Assembly (NCBI GenBank): GCA_013393545.1
Contig: JABXHG010000005.1
Location: 1 to 35,725 of the forward strand
DNA from: Alteromonadaceae bacterium
Lineage (GTDB): Bacteria; Pseudomonadota; Gammaproteobacteria; Pseudomonadales; Oleiphilaceae
Reading direction: 5' to 3'
Length of the DNA: 35,725 nt
Shown here: positions 1 through 8,702 of the stretch, in pieces
Position numbering within the stretch: position 1 is the stretch's first letter
How the letters are laid out: the number at the start of each line of letters is the position of its first letter
The notes under the pieces: model-generated
The model's database searches: none
The model's input: the letters and a program-made list of their open reading frames with translations, nothing else
Told to the model about the DNA's origin: nothing
Position numbers and translations under genes: made by a program

Positions 1-20
1 GTCTGGGTCTGCGTCGCTAA
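1..20 (+). CDS. rpsO: 30S ribosomal protein S15, C-terminal end only
   Basis: Only the last five codons and the stop are present. Read from base 3 they give Leu-Gly-Leu-Arg-Arg-stop, which is the C-terminus of S15 as I know it in E. coli. The gene directly downstream is pnp, its standard neighbour. S15 binds 16S rRNA in the small-subunit platform. Five residues alone are weak evidence; the call rests on the exact C-terminal match plus the rpsO-pnp order. Confidence 0.8.
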
Positions 21-38
21 GTCGGATTGGCGATGGAT

Positions 39-63
39 GGCGGCTCCGGATTCCGGGGCCGCC
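39..63 (+). terminator. Hairpin after rpsO, probable terminator or attenuator
   Basis: An 11-bp G+C-rich stem (39-49 with 53-63, one G-U pair) closes a 3-base loop 18 bases after the rpsO stop. The downstream tract is pyrimidine-rich (gtgcttctctcc) rather than a clean T run, so read-through into pnp is likely. This fits the partial terminator known between these genes in enterobacteria. Confidence 0.6.
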
Positions 64-135
64 GTGCTTCTCTCCCGCTGTCTGTGCTGGCCCATTCCGG
101 GAAAGCCGGAGGGCGCATGCCGCAATTGATTATCA

Positions 136-283
136 GTGAAACCGAAGGATGTTCCCTGTCGCAACTGAAAGCCGATATAAATAGCAGGTTGTTGAAAAGC
201 CCGGGTGCTGCAGCCATGCCTGCACGCCTTACCGGGGTTTTGCAACAGCCTGTTAGCTTTCAGACGGGTGGCCTTTGGTTCAC
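136..283 (+). promoter_or_regulatory. Long structured pnp leader hairpin, probable RNase III / PNPase autoregulation site
   Basis: The leader folds back on itself in nested, co-linear stems: 136-140 with 279-283, 142-148 with 272-278, 154-156 with 266-268, 158-160 with 263-265, 166-172 with 256-262, and 185-194 with 243-252. Only small bulges separate them. In E. coli, RNase III cuts a long hairpin in the pnp leader and PNPase then removes one strand and represses its own translation. The position, 38 bases before the start codon, matches that arrangement. The pairing is read directly from the sequence; the regulatory role is by analogy. Confidence 0.7.
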
Positions 284-320
284 ATAAACGACGAAATATT
301 CGAAAACTCAGGAGTTTATT

Positions 321-2447
321 GTGGATCTTCAACCACGCAAGAAAACCTTTGAAATGGGTGGCGAGACCTTCACCCTGGAAACCGGCCGTGTTGCCCGCCA
401 GGCCACCGGTTCAGTACTGGTCACCACCGGTGATACGTCTGTGTTGGGTACCGTTGTTGGCGCCAAAGAGCCCAAGCCCGGCCAGGGCTTCTTCCCGCTG
501 ACCGTGAACTACCAGGAAAAGACCTACGCCGCCGGTAAAATCCCGGGCGGCTTCTTCAAGCGCGAAGGCCGTCCTTCCGAGAAAGAGACCCTGACCTCGC
601 GCCTGATCGATCGTCCGATCCGCCCACTGTTCCCCAATGGTTACATGAACGAAGTGCAAGTCGTTCTGACGGTCATGTCTGCCAGCAAGGAGCATGACCC
701 GGACATTGCCGCCATGCTGGCCGCTTCCGCAGCCCTGTCTATCTCCGGCATCCCGTTCGATGGCCCGATTGGCGCAACTCGTGTGGGTTACACCAACGAG
801 AAAGGCTATTTCCTGAACCCGACCTTTGAAGAGCTGGCAAGCTCTGATCTGGACATGGTGGTTGCCGGTACCGACGAAGCGGTACTGATGGTTGAGTCCG
901 AAGCCAAGGGTCTGAGCGAAGACCAGATGCTGGGCGCCGTTCTGTTTGGCCATCAGGAAATGCAGACCGCCATCAATGCGATCAAGGAATTTGCCGCCGA
1001 AAACGGTAAGCCACGTTGGGAATGGCAGCCGGAAACGGAAAACACCGAGCTCCTGAATGCCATCCAGAGCGACTTCGGCAGTGCCATCGAGGAAGCCTAC
1101 AGCATCCGCGACAAGATGGAGCGTTACGCGCGCCTGAGCGAGATCAAGGCCGAGGCGGTCGAGAAGCTGGCCAGCATCGAAGAAGACGACGGCAAGCCGG
1201 CTGAAGACGAAGTGAAGAAGTACTTCGGCAAGGTCGAAAAAACCGTGGTTCGCCAGCAGGTCATCGATGGCAAGCCGCGCATTGACGGTCGTGACAACAA
1301 GACCGTGCGCCCGATCGAAGTGGAAGTGGGTGTGCTGCCGTCTGTTCACGGTTCTGCGCTGTTCACCCGTGGTGAAACCCAGGCCATCGTGACCGCGACA
1401 CTGGGCACCACCCGTGACGTGCAGATCATCGACGCGCTGGAAGGCGAGCGTAAAGACCCGTTCCTGTTCCATTATAACTTCCCTCCGTACTCGGTCGGCG
1501 AAGCTGGCCGTATGGGTACGCCGGGTCGTCGTGAAGTCGGTCACGGTCGTCTGGCCAAGCGTGGCGTTCTGGCGGTTATGCCGACCATCGAAGAGTTCCC
1601 GTACGCCATTCGTGCCGTGTCCGAGATCACCGAGTCCAACGGTTCCAGCTCCATGGCATCCGTATGCGGTTCAAGCCTGGCACTGATGGATGCCGGTGTG
1701 CCGATCAAGGCGCCAGTGGCCGGTATCGCCATGGGTCTGGTGAAAGAAGGTGACAAGTTTGCCGTTCTGACCGACATTCTGGCTCACGAAGACCACCTGG
1801 GCGACCTGGACTTCAACGTTGCCGGTACCAACGACGGCGCAACTGCCCTGCAGATGGATATCAAGATCCAGGGCATTACCGACGAGATCATGGAGCTCGC
1901 TCTGGAGCAGGCCAACACTGCGCGTCTGCACATTCTGGACGAGATGAACAAGGTTATCGCCGAGCCGCGTGCCGAGCTGTCTGACCGCGCACCGAGCATC
2001 ACCACCATCAAGATCGACCCGGACAAGATCCGTGACGTGATCGGTAAGGGCGGTGCCACCATCCGCTCCATCTGTGACGAGACCGGTGCTTCCATCGATC
2101 TGGACGACGACGGCAACGTGAAGATCTACGCCGACGATCAGGCCGCCGCACAGGCTGCCGTGAAGCGCGTGAAGGAAATCACCGCCGAGATCGAAGTGGG
2201 TGCCATCTACAAGGGCCGCGTCGAGCGCATCGTGGACTTCGGTGCTTTCGTGAACATCCTGCCGGGCAAAGATGGCCTGGTACACATTTCCCAGATCGCT
2301 GACCACCGTGTGGAAAACGTGACTGACGAAATGAGCGAAGGCCAGGAAGTGCTGGTCAAGGTTCTGGATGTGGACAACCGTGGCCGCGTGAAGCTGTCCA
2401 TGAAGGAAGTAAAGGAAGGCGAACAGCCGACCGACCTGGGCGAGTAA
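321..2447 (+). CDS. pnp: Polyribonucleotide nucleotidyltransferase (PNPase)
   Basis: A 708-residue 3'-to-5' phosphorolytic exoribonuclease that degrades mRNA with phosphate and can add tails in reverse; it acts as a trimer and often in the RNA degradosome. Two RNase PH-like domains lie at about residues 10-220 and 325-545, with the conserved [15 protein letters not shown] stretch near 500. A KH domain with [10 protein letters not shown] is near 570, and a C-terminal S1 domain (about 625-695) contains [13 protein letters not shown]. Length matches the family (about 700). The start is GTG at 321, with AGGAG at 310-314 giving good spacing; an upstream ATG in this frame is not available before the leader structure. 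It follows rpsO and is probably partly co-transcribed with it, with control through the leader hairpin. Confidence 0.98.
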   Translation: MDLQPRKKTFEMGGETFTLETGRVARQATGSVLVTTGDTSVLGTVVGAKEPKPGQGFFPLTVNYQEKTYAAGKIPGGFFKREGRPSEKETLTSRLIDRPIRPLFPNGYMNEVQVVLTVMSASKEHDPDIAAMLAASAALSISGIPFDGPIGATRVGYTNEKGYFLNPTFEELASSDLDMVVAGTDEAVLMVESEAKGLSEDQMLGAVLFGHQEMQTAINAIKEFAAENGKPRWEWQPETENTELLNAIQSDFGSAIEEAYSIRDKMERYARLSEIKAEAVEKLASIEEDDGKPAEDEVKKYFGKVEKTVVRQQVIDGKPRIDGRDNKTVRPIEVEVGVLPSVHGSALFTRGETQAIVTATLGTTRDVQIIDALEGERKDPFLFHYNFPPYSVGEAGRMGTPGRREVGHGRLAKRGVLAVMPTIEEFPYAIRAVSEITESNGSSSMASVCGSSLALMDAGVPIKAPVAGIAMGLVKEGDKFAVLTDILAHEDHLGDLDFNVAGTNDGATALQMDIKIQGITDEIMELALEQANTARLHILDEMNKVIAEPRAELSDRAPSITTIKIDPDKIRDVIGKGGATIRSICDETGASIDLDDDGNVKIYADDQAAAQAAVKRVKEITAEIEVGAIYKGRVERIVDFGAFVNILPGKDGLVHISQIADHRVENVTDEMSEGQEVLVKVLDVDNRGRVKLSMKEVKEGEQPTDLGE

Positions 2448-2465
2448 TTCCCGCTCCGGTTTGAA

Positions 2466-2505
2466 TAAAAAGCCCGCCAGGTGTTGAGCCTGGCGGGCTT
2501 TTTTG
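2466..2505. terminator. Bidirectional intrinsic terminator between pnp and livF
   Basis: An 11-bp stem (2471-2481 with 2489-2499) with a 7-base loop is followed by six T on the plus strand and preceded by five A. It can therefore end pnp transcription on the plus strand and the liv operon on the minus strand; these two genes converge here. Confidence 0.92.
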
Positions 2506-2530
2506 TACCTGAACAAATGACGACCGGGCG

Positions 2531-3232
2531 TTAACCGCCCAGGTACGCTTCCCGCACTTCAGGATTGTTCAGCAGGTTCTTGCCGGTGTCGTGCAGGCGA
2601 ATGCGGCCGGTTTCCAGCACGTACCCCCGGTCCGCCAGGCCGAGGGCCTGGTGGGCGTTCTGTTCCACCAGGAAAACGGTAATGCCTTCCTCCCGCAGCT
2701 GCCCGATAATCTCGAAGATCTGCTTAATGATCAGAGGTGCCAGACCCAGTGAGGGTTCGTCCAGAATGATCATGCGTGGCTTGCTCATCAGTGCCCGACC
2801 AATGGCCAGCATCTGTTGCTCCCCACCGGACATGGTGCCGGCCCGCTGTTGCTCACGTTCTTTAAGACGCGGGAAAAGATGGTACACGTGGTCGAGGCTC
2901 TCACGGATTTCCGACTTGGTGTTGAAGAACCCGCCCATGTGCAAGTTTTCCTCCACCGTCAGTCCGGAGAACACCCGCCGGCCTTCCGGCACAATGGCGA
3001 TGCCCGAGCGCATGATCTGCGCCGTGGGCTCGCGGGTAATGTCCCGGCCTTCCAGCAATACCCGGCCCGAACTGGCCTGGGGGTTGCCGCATACGGTCAT
3101 CAGCAGAGTGGTTTTACCAGCGCCATTGGCGCCGATCAGAGAGACGATTTCGCCCCGTTTAACCTCCACGGACACCCCGTGCAACGCTTCGATTTTGCCG
3201 TAATGGGTATGAACGTTTTCCAGTACCAGCAT
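2531..3232 (-). CDS. livF: Branched-chain amino-acid ABC transporter ATPase LivF
   Basis: One of the two cytoplasmic ATPases that power the Leu/Ile/Val importer. In 233 residues it shows Walker A GANGAGKTT (34-42), the signature MSGGEQQ (134-140) and Walker B MIILDEP (154-160), followed by the EQNAHQALGLADRGYVLETGR region typical of LivF. Length is close to the E. coli protein (237). It is the last gene of the liv operon, 8 bases after livG, with a GAGGA ribosome site before its ATG. It would pair with LivG as a heterodimer under the LivH/LivM channel. The exact substrate (branched-chain amino acids or related short amides/urea) cannot be fixed by sequence alone. Confidence 0.94.
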   Translation of the reverse strand: MLVLENVHTHYGKIEALHGVSVEVKRGEIVSLIGANGAGKTTLLMTVCGNPQASSGRVLLEGRDITREPTAQIMRSGIAIVPEGRRVFSGLTVEENLHMGGFFNTKSEIRESLDHVYHLFPRLKEREQQRAGTMSGGEQQMLAIGRALMSKPRMIILDEPSLGLAPLIIKQIFEIIGQLREEGITVFLVEQNAHQALGLADRGYVLETGRIRLHDTGKNLLNNPEVREAYLGG

Positions 3233-3240
3233 AGTGTTCC

Positions 3241-3996
3241 TCAGGCCTCGCCCAGATAAGCTTTGATCACGTCGTCGTTCTGGCGGATTTCATCGGGCTT
3301 GCCACTGGCCAGCGGCCGGCCCTGGCTGATCACATTGATGCGATCGGAAATGCCCATCACCAGGCTCATGTCGTGCTCGATCAGCAGCACCGAGACGTGG
3401 TAGTCCTCTTTCAGGCTGACAATCAACTGGTCCAGCTCCCGGGTTTCGGCCGGGTTCAGGCCGGCGGCGGGTTCGTCCAGCATCAGCAGCTTGGGTTCGG
3501 TGACCATGCAGCGGGCGATTTCCAGCCGCCGCTGCTGGCCATAGGCGAGATTGCCGGCCTCCCGGTTGGCCAGTTCCAGCAGGCCAACCCGGTCCAGCCA
3601 GTAACGGGCGCGGTCCAGCGATCGTCGTTCGCGGGCGCGGTAGTCCGGGGTTTTCAGCAGGCCGGCCAGCAGGTTGGTGTTCACATGCCGGTGCTGGGCC
3701 ACCAGCAGGTTCTCCACTACGGTCATGTTGCCGAACAGCCGGACGTGCTGAAAAGTGCGCACCATCCCCATGCGGGAAATTTTATAGTCCGGCTTGCCCT
3801 GAATGGGCTGCCCTTCGAACAGAATCTGCCCGCCGGTGGGTTTGTAAAACCCGCTGATACAGTTGAAAACGGTGGTTTTGCCGGCACCGTTCGGGCCGAT
3901 GATGGAGACGATCTCGTGCTCCTGCACATCCACGCTTACCTGATCCACCGCCAGCAGGCCGCCGAACCGCATGGACAGATTTTTCACTTCCAGCAT
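3241..3996 (-). CDS. livG: Branched-chain amino-acid ABC transporter ATPase LivG
   Basis: The second ATPase of the Liv importer, 251 residues. Walker A GPNGAGKTT is at 34-42, the signature LAYGQQRR at 150-157 and Walker B LLMLDEPAAGLNP at 170 onward. The GLNP after Walker B and the insertion carrying RTFQHVRLF near 80-88 are typical of LivG rather than LivF. It starts 5 bases after the livM stop and is followed by livF, so the four downstream genes are probably translated from one message. Confidence 0.94.
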   Translation of the reverse strand: MLEVKNLSMRFGGLLAVDQVSVDVQEHEIVSIIGPNGAGKTTVFNCISGFYKPTGGQILFEGQPIQGKPDYKISRMGMVRTFQHVRLFGNMTVVENLLVAQHRHVNTNLLAGLLKTPDYRARERRSLDRARYWLDRVGLLELANREAGNLAYGQQRRLEIARCMVTEPKLLMLDEPAAGLNPAETRELDQLIVSLKEDYHVSVLLIEHDMSLVMGISDRINVISQGRPLASGKPDEIRQNDDVIKAYLGEA

Positions 3997-4001
3997 ATCG
4001 G

Positions 4002-5273
4002 TTACCCCTGATCTTTGAGTTCGATGTGGATACGGCGCATGGGTAGCAGGCCCTGCGGGCGCCAGACCATCATCAGCACCATGGCGGCGCCGAACACCAG
4101 CATCCGGTAGTCGGAAAACTCCCGGGCCAGTTCCGGCAAAATGGTCACGGCAATGGCGGCCAGTATCACGCCAATCTGCGAGCCCATGCCGCCCAGTACC
4201 ACAATGGCCAGAATGATGGCCGATTCCAGGAACACAAAAGATTCCGGGCTGATAAAACCTTGCTTGGAGGCGAACACAGTGCCGGCAAAGCCGGCAAAGA
4301 ACGCACCGATGGTAAACGCTGAGAGCTTCACCGCTGTGCGGCTAAGGCCCAAAGAGCGAGCGGCGATTTCATCTTCCCGCAGGGCTTCCCAGGCCCGGCC
4401 CACTGGCATGCGCATAAAGCGGCGAATCACCAGCGCGGTAATCACTGCCAGCACCAGGGCAATCAGGTACAGGAAAATCACCTTGTGCTCACTGGCGTAG
4501 GCAATGCCCAGGGTTTCATGGAAGGACGTGTTGCCCTCTTCCTTGATGCGCCGGCCAAATTCCATGCCGAACAGAGTGGGCTCGGGAATGCCGCCAATGC
4601 CATTGGGGCCGCCGGTCAGGTTGGTCCAGTTGTTCAGCAGGATGCGGATGATCTCGCCAAAGCCCAGGGTGACAATCGCCAGATAATCCCCCCGCAGCCG
4701 CAGTACCGGAAAGCCCAGTACCAGCCCAAAAAGAGCGGCCAGGCAGGCGCCAATGGGCAGAGCCATCCAGAAGGACATGCCGGTGTATTGGGACAGCATG
4801 GCAAAGGTATAAGCGCCCACGGCGTAAAAGGCCACGTAACCCAGGTCCAGCAGGCCGGCAAGGCCCACCACCACGTTCAGACCCAAGGCCAGCATAACGT
4901 AGATCAGTACCAGAGTGGCCAGGTCCACCGAGCCCCGGGAGACGAAAAACGGCCAGAACAGCGCCAGCACCACAAGGCCGGTGAGCAGCCAGGATTCCAG
5001 CTTTGCCCGTTTGCTCTGGGGCATGGGTTCGCGGCCGGACAGGGGATTGAGTCGGGCCATTGTGCCAAGGCGTGTCATGATCGAGTCACGGAACAGCTGG
5101 AACAGGAACACCACCACTGCGGCCACGACAATGGCCAGGACGGTTGTGGTATCCGCGCCTTCCAGGCTAACCACGGCGCCGCTGGCCACCAGGTTCAGGC
5201 CGAGAATGGGGTAGGCGATCACCAGGGTGATCACCGCGCAGAATAGTGCGTGTTTGATGTTTTCGGGAGCCAT
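4002..5273 (-). CDS. livM: Branched-chain amino-acid ABC transporter permease LivM
   Basis: An inner-membrane permease of 423 residues, near the E. coli length of 425. The N-terminal quarter has additional membrane segments and a linker, as in long-form LivM. The core begins near 110 and holds the [24 protein letters not shown] stretch (shown here as a family hallmark) and the [18 protein letters not shown] coupling segment that contacts the ATPases. Its ATG overlaps the livH stop by one base (TGATG), a sign of translational coupling. It would form the channel with LivH. Confidence 0.94.
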   Translation of the reverse strand: MAPENIKHALFCAVITLVIAYPILGLNLVASGAVVSLEGADTTTVLAIVVAAVVVFLFQLFRDSIMTRLGTMARLNPLSGREPMPQSKRAKLESWLLTGLVVLALFWPFFVSRGSVDLATLVLIYVMLALGLNVVVGLAGLLDLGYVAFYAVGAYTFAMLSQYTGMSFWMALPIGACLAALFGLVLGFPVLRLRGDYLAIVTLGFGEIIRILLNNWTNLTGGPNGIGGIPEPTLFGMEFGRRIKEEGNTSFHETLGIAYASEHKVIFLYLIALVLAVITALVIRRFMRMPVGRAWEALREDEIAARSLGLSRTAVKLSAFTIGAFFAGFAGTVFASKQGFISPESFVFLESAIILAIVVLGGMGSQIGVILAAIAVTILPELAREFSDYRMLVFGAAMVLMMVWRPQGLLPMRRIHIELKDQG

Positions 5274-6196
5274 CAGATCTTCTCAACCTCCGGTTTGCCC
5301 AGCAGTCCGGTGGGTTTGAACAGCAGGATCAGAATCAGCAGGCTGAACGACACCACGTCCTTGTATTCACCGCTCAAATAGCCGGAAGTCATGCTTTCAG
5401 CAACGCCCAGGATCAGCCCGCCGAGCATGGCACCGGGAATGCTGCCGATGCCGCCCAGCACCGCCGCGGTAAAGGCCTTGAGGCCGGCAATAAAACCGAA
5501 CAACGGGTCCACTGAGCCGTAGTACATGCCCAGCAACAGGCCGGCCACGGCGGCCAGCGATGCGCCGATCACAAAAGTGGCGGAGATGATCCGGTTGGTA
5601 TCAATGCCCAGCAAACTGGCCATGCCCAGATCCTGGGACACCGCCCGACAAGCCCGGCCGGTCCGGGAACGGGAAATAAACGTGGACAGGGCGGTCATGC
5701 AGATAAAGGTGGTGACAAAGATGGTGATCTGGATGTAGGAAATGGAGAGCGGGAAGGTATCGGCAGAGCCGAACTGGAAGCCGCCCTCGATCAGAGCCGG
5801 AAAGCCAATGTTGCGCGAACCCTGGGCCAGATGCACATAGTTCTGCAGAAAGATGGACATGCCGATGGCGGAAATCAGTGGAATCAGCCGGTGTCGGCCC
5901 CGCACAGGTCGGTAGGCCACACGCTCCACAGCCCAGCCCATGGAGCTGGATACAATCACGGCGCATATCAGCGCCACCAGTAACACCAGCGGTAGCCAGG
6001 CAACGCCCAGCGTGGCCAGCCCGGTAATGGCAATCAGCGCGGTATAGGCGCCGATCATGTAGATTTCGCCGTGGGCGAAATTGATCATGCCGATGATGCC
6101 GTACACCATGGTGTAGCCAATGGCGATCAGGGCATAAGTACTGCCGATGGTCAGTCCGTTGATCAGCTGTTGAAAGAAATACAGTAGATCTTGCAT
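5273..6196 (-). CDS. livH: Branched-chain amino-acid ABC transporter permease LivH
   Basis: A 307-residue inner-membrane permease, compared with 308 in E. coli. The N-terminal [19 protein letters not shown] and [15 protein letters not shown] motifs are characteristic of LivH, and [20 protein letters not shown] is the cytoplasmic coupling segment. The C-terminal half repeats hydrophobic segments including a glycine-rich [13 protein letters not shown]. The gene lies between livK (112 bases upstream) and livM (one-base overlap). The gap from livK contains a hairpin that may lower expression relative to the binding protein. Confidence 0.95.
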   Translation of the reverse strand: MQDLLYFFQQLINGLTIGSTYALIAIGYTMVYGIIGMINFAHGEIYMIGAYTALIAITGLATLGVAWLPLVLLVALICAVIVSSSMGWAVERVAYRPVRGRHRLIPLISAIGMSIFLQNYVHLAQGSRNIGFPALIEGGFQFGSADTFPLSISYIQITIFVTTFICMTALSTFISRSRTGRACRAVSQDLGMASLLGIDTNRIISATFVIGASLAAVAGLLLGMYYGSVDPLFGFIAGLKAFTAAVLGGIGSIPGAMLGGLILGVAESMTSGYLSGEYKDVVSFSLLILILLFKPTGLLGKPEVEKI

Positions 6197-6246
6197 GTGC
6201 GTGGCACTCCGAATGCCTGCGCCCGGAAAGGGGCAGCATTAGCCTG

Positions 6247-6283
6247 CACATGCCCCTGGCCTGGGGTGGGCAGGGGGCATGTG
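6247..6283 (-). promoter_or_regulatory. Intercistronic hairpin between livK and livH
   Basis: A perfect 10-bp stem (6247-6256 with 6274-6283) sits in the 111-base gap after livK, with no T run. Such structures after binding-protein genes often shield the upstream message from 3' exonucleases or partly stop transcription, giving more binding protein than permease. That role is inferred. Confidence 0.5.
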
Positions 6284-6307
6284 GTAACGCGGGTCGGTGA
6301 GGAACGT

Positions 6308-7435
6308 TTATTCGGCCAGGGTTTTGCTGCCGTCAGCGTGCCACTCGTAGACCACAAACTCGAACGATGCCATGTCGCCGTTTTCCGCGTATTCGATGGT
6401 GCCAATCGGCGTGTCGAAGCTACCGGCACGCAGTGCGTCGGCCACTTCAAACGGGTCGGTGGATTGTGCCTGCTCAATGCCCTGGGCAATCACCTGCACA
6501 GCGGCATAGGAGGTCAGTACGAACGGGCCGGAGGGGTCTTCACCTTTCTCCGCAAAGGCGGCAGCCAGATCACGGTTTTCCGCTTTCTGATCGAACGCCG
6601 GTGGCAAGGTTACCAGCAGGCCTTCGGCGGCTTCGCCAGCGATGCTGGTAATACCGTCGTTACCCACGCCTTCCGGGCCCATGAACACCGCATCCACGTC
6701 AGACTGGCGGGCCTGGCGTAAGATCAGGCCCAGTTCGGGGTGATAGCCGCCGTAATAGACGTAGTCCACATCGGCCTGCTTGATTTTGGTAACCAGCGAG
6801 GAGAAATCCTTGTCGCCGGCGGTAATGCCCTCAAACATGGCGATGTCCACGCCCTTGCTTTCCAGCGTGTCGCGCACGGCGGTGGCAATGCCTTCACCGT
6901 ACTGCTGTTTATCGTGCACGATGGCGACCCGCTCCGGATTCTGGGCGGCGATGTAATCCGCCGCTGCCGGCCCCTGCATGCTGTCCAGGCCGATGGTGCG
7001 GAACACGGTGTCGTAGCCGCGTTCGGTAATGGCCGGGCTGGTGGCGGCCGGTGTGACCATCAGGATGCCTTCGTCATAGTAGATGTCAGACGCCGGCTGA
7101 GTGGAGCTGGAGCACAGGTGGCCAACGACATAGCTAACCCCTTCGTTGACCATGCGATTGGCCACGGTGACGGCCTGTTTGGGGTCGCAGGCATCGTCCA
7201 TTTCCACGGCAACCAGCTGTTCGCCCAGAACACCGCCGGCGGCGTTAATGCGTTCAATGGCCATGCGGGTGCCAGAGAATTGCATGTCGCCATATTGGGC
7301 AACCGGGCCGGTCATGGGTCCGGCAACACCAATTTTGATTTCAGCGGCGGCCTGGCCGGCAGCCATCAGGGCAACGGAGGTACCTACGGCGGTAGCGAGC
7401 TTTTTAACGGAAAGCTTCTTAGTGGAGAGTGTCAT
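6308..7435 (-). CDS. livK: Branched-chain amino-acid ABC transporter substrate-binding protein
   Basis: A periplasmic type I binding protein of 375 residues that delivers the amino acid to LivH/LivM. A signal peptide with a twin-lysine N-region and hydrophobic core ends near AQAAA/E at about 31-32. The mature start EIKIGVAGPMTGPVAQYGDMQ and the later AADYIAAQNPERVAIVHDKQQYGEGIA segment are typical of the Leu/Ile/Val-binding family. Two cysteines near 67 and 110 could form the family's disulfide. It is the first gene of livKHMGF and has its own TTGACA-containing promoter about 50-75 bases upstream. AGGA precedes the ATG. Confidence 0.94.
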   Translation of the reverse strand: MTLSTKKLSVKKLATAVGTSVALMAAGQAAAEIKIGVAGPMTGPVAQYGDMQFSGTRMAIERINAAGGVLGEQLVAVEMDDACDPKQAVTVANRMVNEGVSYVVGHLCSSSTQPASDIYYDEGILMVTPAATSPAITERGYDTVFRTIGLDSMQGPAAADYIAAQNPERVAIVHDKQQYGEGIATAVRDTLESKGVDIAMFEGITAGDKDFSSLVTKIKQADVDYVYYGGYHPELGLILRQARQSDVDAVFMGPEGVGNDGITSIAGEAAEGLLVTLPPAFDQKAENRDLAAAFAEKGEDPSGPFVLTSYAAVQVIAQGIEQAQSTDPFEVADALRAGSFDTPIGTIEYAENGDMASFEFVVYEWHADGSKTLAE

Positions 7436-7479
7436 GGTGTTTTCCTGTGTTTTGGTATTGTTCTTATGTTCTCAGTGCA

Positions 7480-7510
7480 TTAACAAACATCACCGGTTAC
7501 TTGATGTCAA
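7480..7510 (-). promoter_or_regulatory. Probable livK promoter
   Basis: On the minus strand a perfect -35 box TTGACA (7505-7510) is followed by TTTGTT (7482-7487, 17-base spacing) or TGTTAA (7480-7485, 19-base spacing) as the -10. Inverted AACCGGT copies lie on both sides of the -35 box and could be an operator; no regulator can be named. Confidence 0.5.
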
Positions 7511-7569
7511 GAACCGGTTGCTTTGGAACATAAGTTGTCAGAACCGCGAGAGGAAAACAGAGGCAAGAT

Positions 7570-7598
7570 CTATGCCGCAGGGCTGGCCTGCGGCATAG
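7570..7598 (-). terminator. Hairpin downstream of the TPR gene
   Basis: A perfect 11-bp stem (7570-7580 with 7588-7598) with a 7-base loop begins 20 bases after the stop of the minus-strand TPR gene. There is no strong T run beyond it on either strand, so it is a weak terminator or mRNA-stabilising hairpin. Confidence 0.5.
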
Positions 7599-7617
7599 CT
7601 GGAGCGTTAGAAAAACA

Positions 7618-8532
7618 TCAGGCGGTAGGGTCGGTATCCTGATCGGTAAAGATCAGCTCCTTGAAGTTTTCGAAGTCGTGCAGCCGCTCGAAGCTCGGGT
7701 CCACAGAGGCGTCGTCCCGGTAAGCCTCGGAGAGGTCGATGGCCCGTGCCAGAGTGGCTACGGCATCTTCCCAGCGGCCGATTTCCGCGTAGGCACAGGC
7801 TAGCTGATAATGGGCGTGGCCGTTATCCGGGGCGAGCTTCAGGGCGCGCTGGCACAGGCTGATGGCCCACAGGGGTTCCTGCATTTCCAGTACGGCATCG
7901 GCTTTGTAACTCAGCGCTTCCACATCGTCCGGCCGCAGGTCCAGAATCTGATCGTAGGCAGCAATCTTGTTTTGTTGCGAGGTTTCCTGGCTGGCTTTCA
8001 GCCACAAACCATGCACCTCATTGGTGCGTTCGATCTCCGCCTGGTTCTGGTGGATGATCTCGGATTTCTGCTGCAGTTGGTCTTCGATGGATTGCAGGCG
8101 GTTTTCGTATTCGATGACCAGTTCGTTAACCCGCTTTTCGGCCAGGCTGGTGAGCTGGCTTCGCATGTCGCGAATGGAGTTCCAGCCAATCACAACCAGA
8201 ATAGAGGTGGCGCCGGCAATCAGGTAGAAGAAGTAGGTGACCGTGTCGGTGGCGTAAGACATGGTTTTGTCGGCCACGGACAGTTCCTTCTCAACCACTT
8301 TTTCGATCAACTCGGCGCGTGTGTCCTGCATTTCCTTGCGCAGGGCCTTGGACTCTTCCAGCAGGTACAGCTCAACAAAGGGCGTGTACATGGGCCGCTC
8401 GTCCAGGGTTTTGATGCTTTCCTCGACATCCTCGGCGGTGATCTCTTTGTCAGGACCCAGTTCCTGTTGCTGGGCGAGAGCCGGTGCTGTGAAAACCAAA
8501 GCAAGTATGAGAGCGAGGCTGTACCTGATCAT
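7618..8532 (-). CDS. Membrane-anchored TPR-repeat protein with coiled coil, function unknown
   Basis: A 304-residue protein that I cannot assign to a named family. It has an N-terminal signal peptide ending near APALA/Q (20). A charged helical region (25-95) leads to one membrane segment (about 98-118, YFFYLIAGATSILVVIGW). A long Glu/Gln-rich coiled coil runs from about 120 to 175, and tetratricopeptide-like helices (about 185-275) include ALSYKADAVLEM and AHYQLACAYAEIGRWEDAVATLARAI. The likely topology is a periplasmic N-terminus with cytoplasmic coiled coil and TPR. TPRs suggest a scaffold role. It is a single gene, divergent from a MarR regulator and separated from livK by 182 bases. Confidence 0.8.
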   Translation of the reverse strand: MIRYSLALILALVFTAPALAQQQELGPDKEITAEDVEESIKTLDERPMYTPFVELYLLEESKALRKEMQDTRAELIEKVVEKELSVADKTMSYATDTVTYFFYLIAGATSILVVIGWNSIRDMRSQLTSLAEKRVNELVIEYENRLQSIEDQLQQKSEIIHQNQAEIERTNEVHGLWLKASQETSQQNKIAAYDQILDLRPDDVEALSYKADAVLEMQEPLWAISLCQRALKLAPDNGHAHYQLACAYAEIGRWEDAVATLARAIDLSEAYRDDASVDPSFERLHDFENFKELIFTDQDTDPTA

Positions 8533-8580
8533 TAACGGTGTCCGTGACAGAAAAATGGTTTAGGGGTAGTTACACTGGGG

Positions 8581-8589
8581 ACCATAGCA
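8581..8589 (-). promoter_or_regulatory. Possible extended -10 promoter for the TPR gene
   Basis: The minus strand reads TGCTATGGT, an extended -10 form, about 50 bases before the TPR start codon. No good -35 box accompanies it, so this is tentative. Confidence 0.3.
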
Positions 8590-8663
8590 CAGTGACCGTC
8601 AGAAATAATGGGCCCGGCATTGCGGGAAACCCCACTTGCATTACCCGTGGTAAAGCCATCTAA

Positions 8664-8681
8664 TGCTTAGAGTTGTAAGTA
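8664..8681. promoter_or_regulatory. Imperfect inverted repeat upstream of the MarR gene, possible operator
   Basis: TGCTTAGA and TGTAAGTA (8664-8671 and 8674-8681) form an inverted repeat matching at six of eight positions per half, just before the MarR coding region. MarR dimers commonly repress their own promoters through such 18-20-bp dyads. The assignment is inference from position. Confidence 0.3.
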
Positions 8682-8702
8682 TTTATGGCAATGGAGACAG
8701 GC

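Noticed and set aside
411..1544. 377-codon open frame on the minus strand inside pnp
   Set aside because: It lies fully opposite a certain pnp gene and its product has the His/Arg/Phe-rich composition of an antisense frame in G+C-rich DNA, without a ribosome site.
2531..7435. liv genes as a urea or amide (Urt/Fmd) importer
   Set aside because: The order K-H-M-G-F, the lengths and the binding protein's look fit branched-chain amino acids, and no urease or amidase gene is nearby; the substrate remains unproven.
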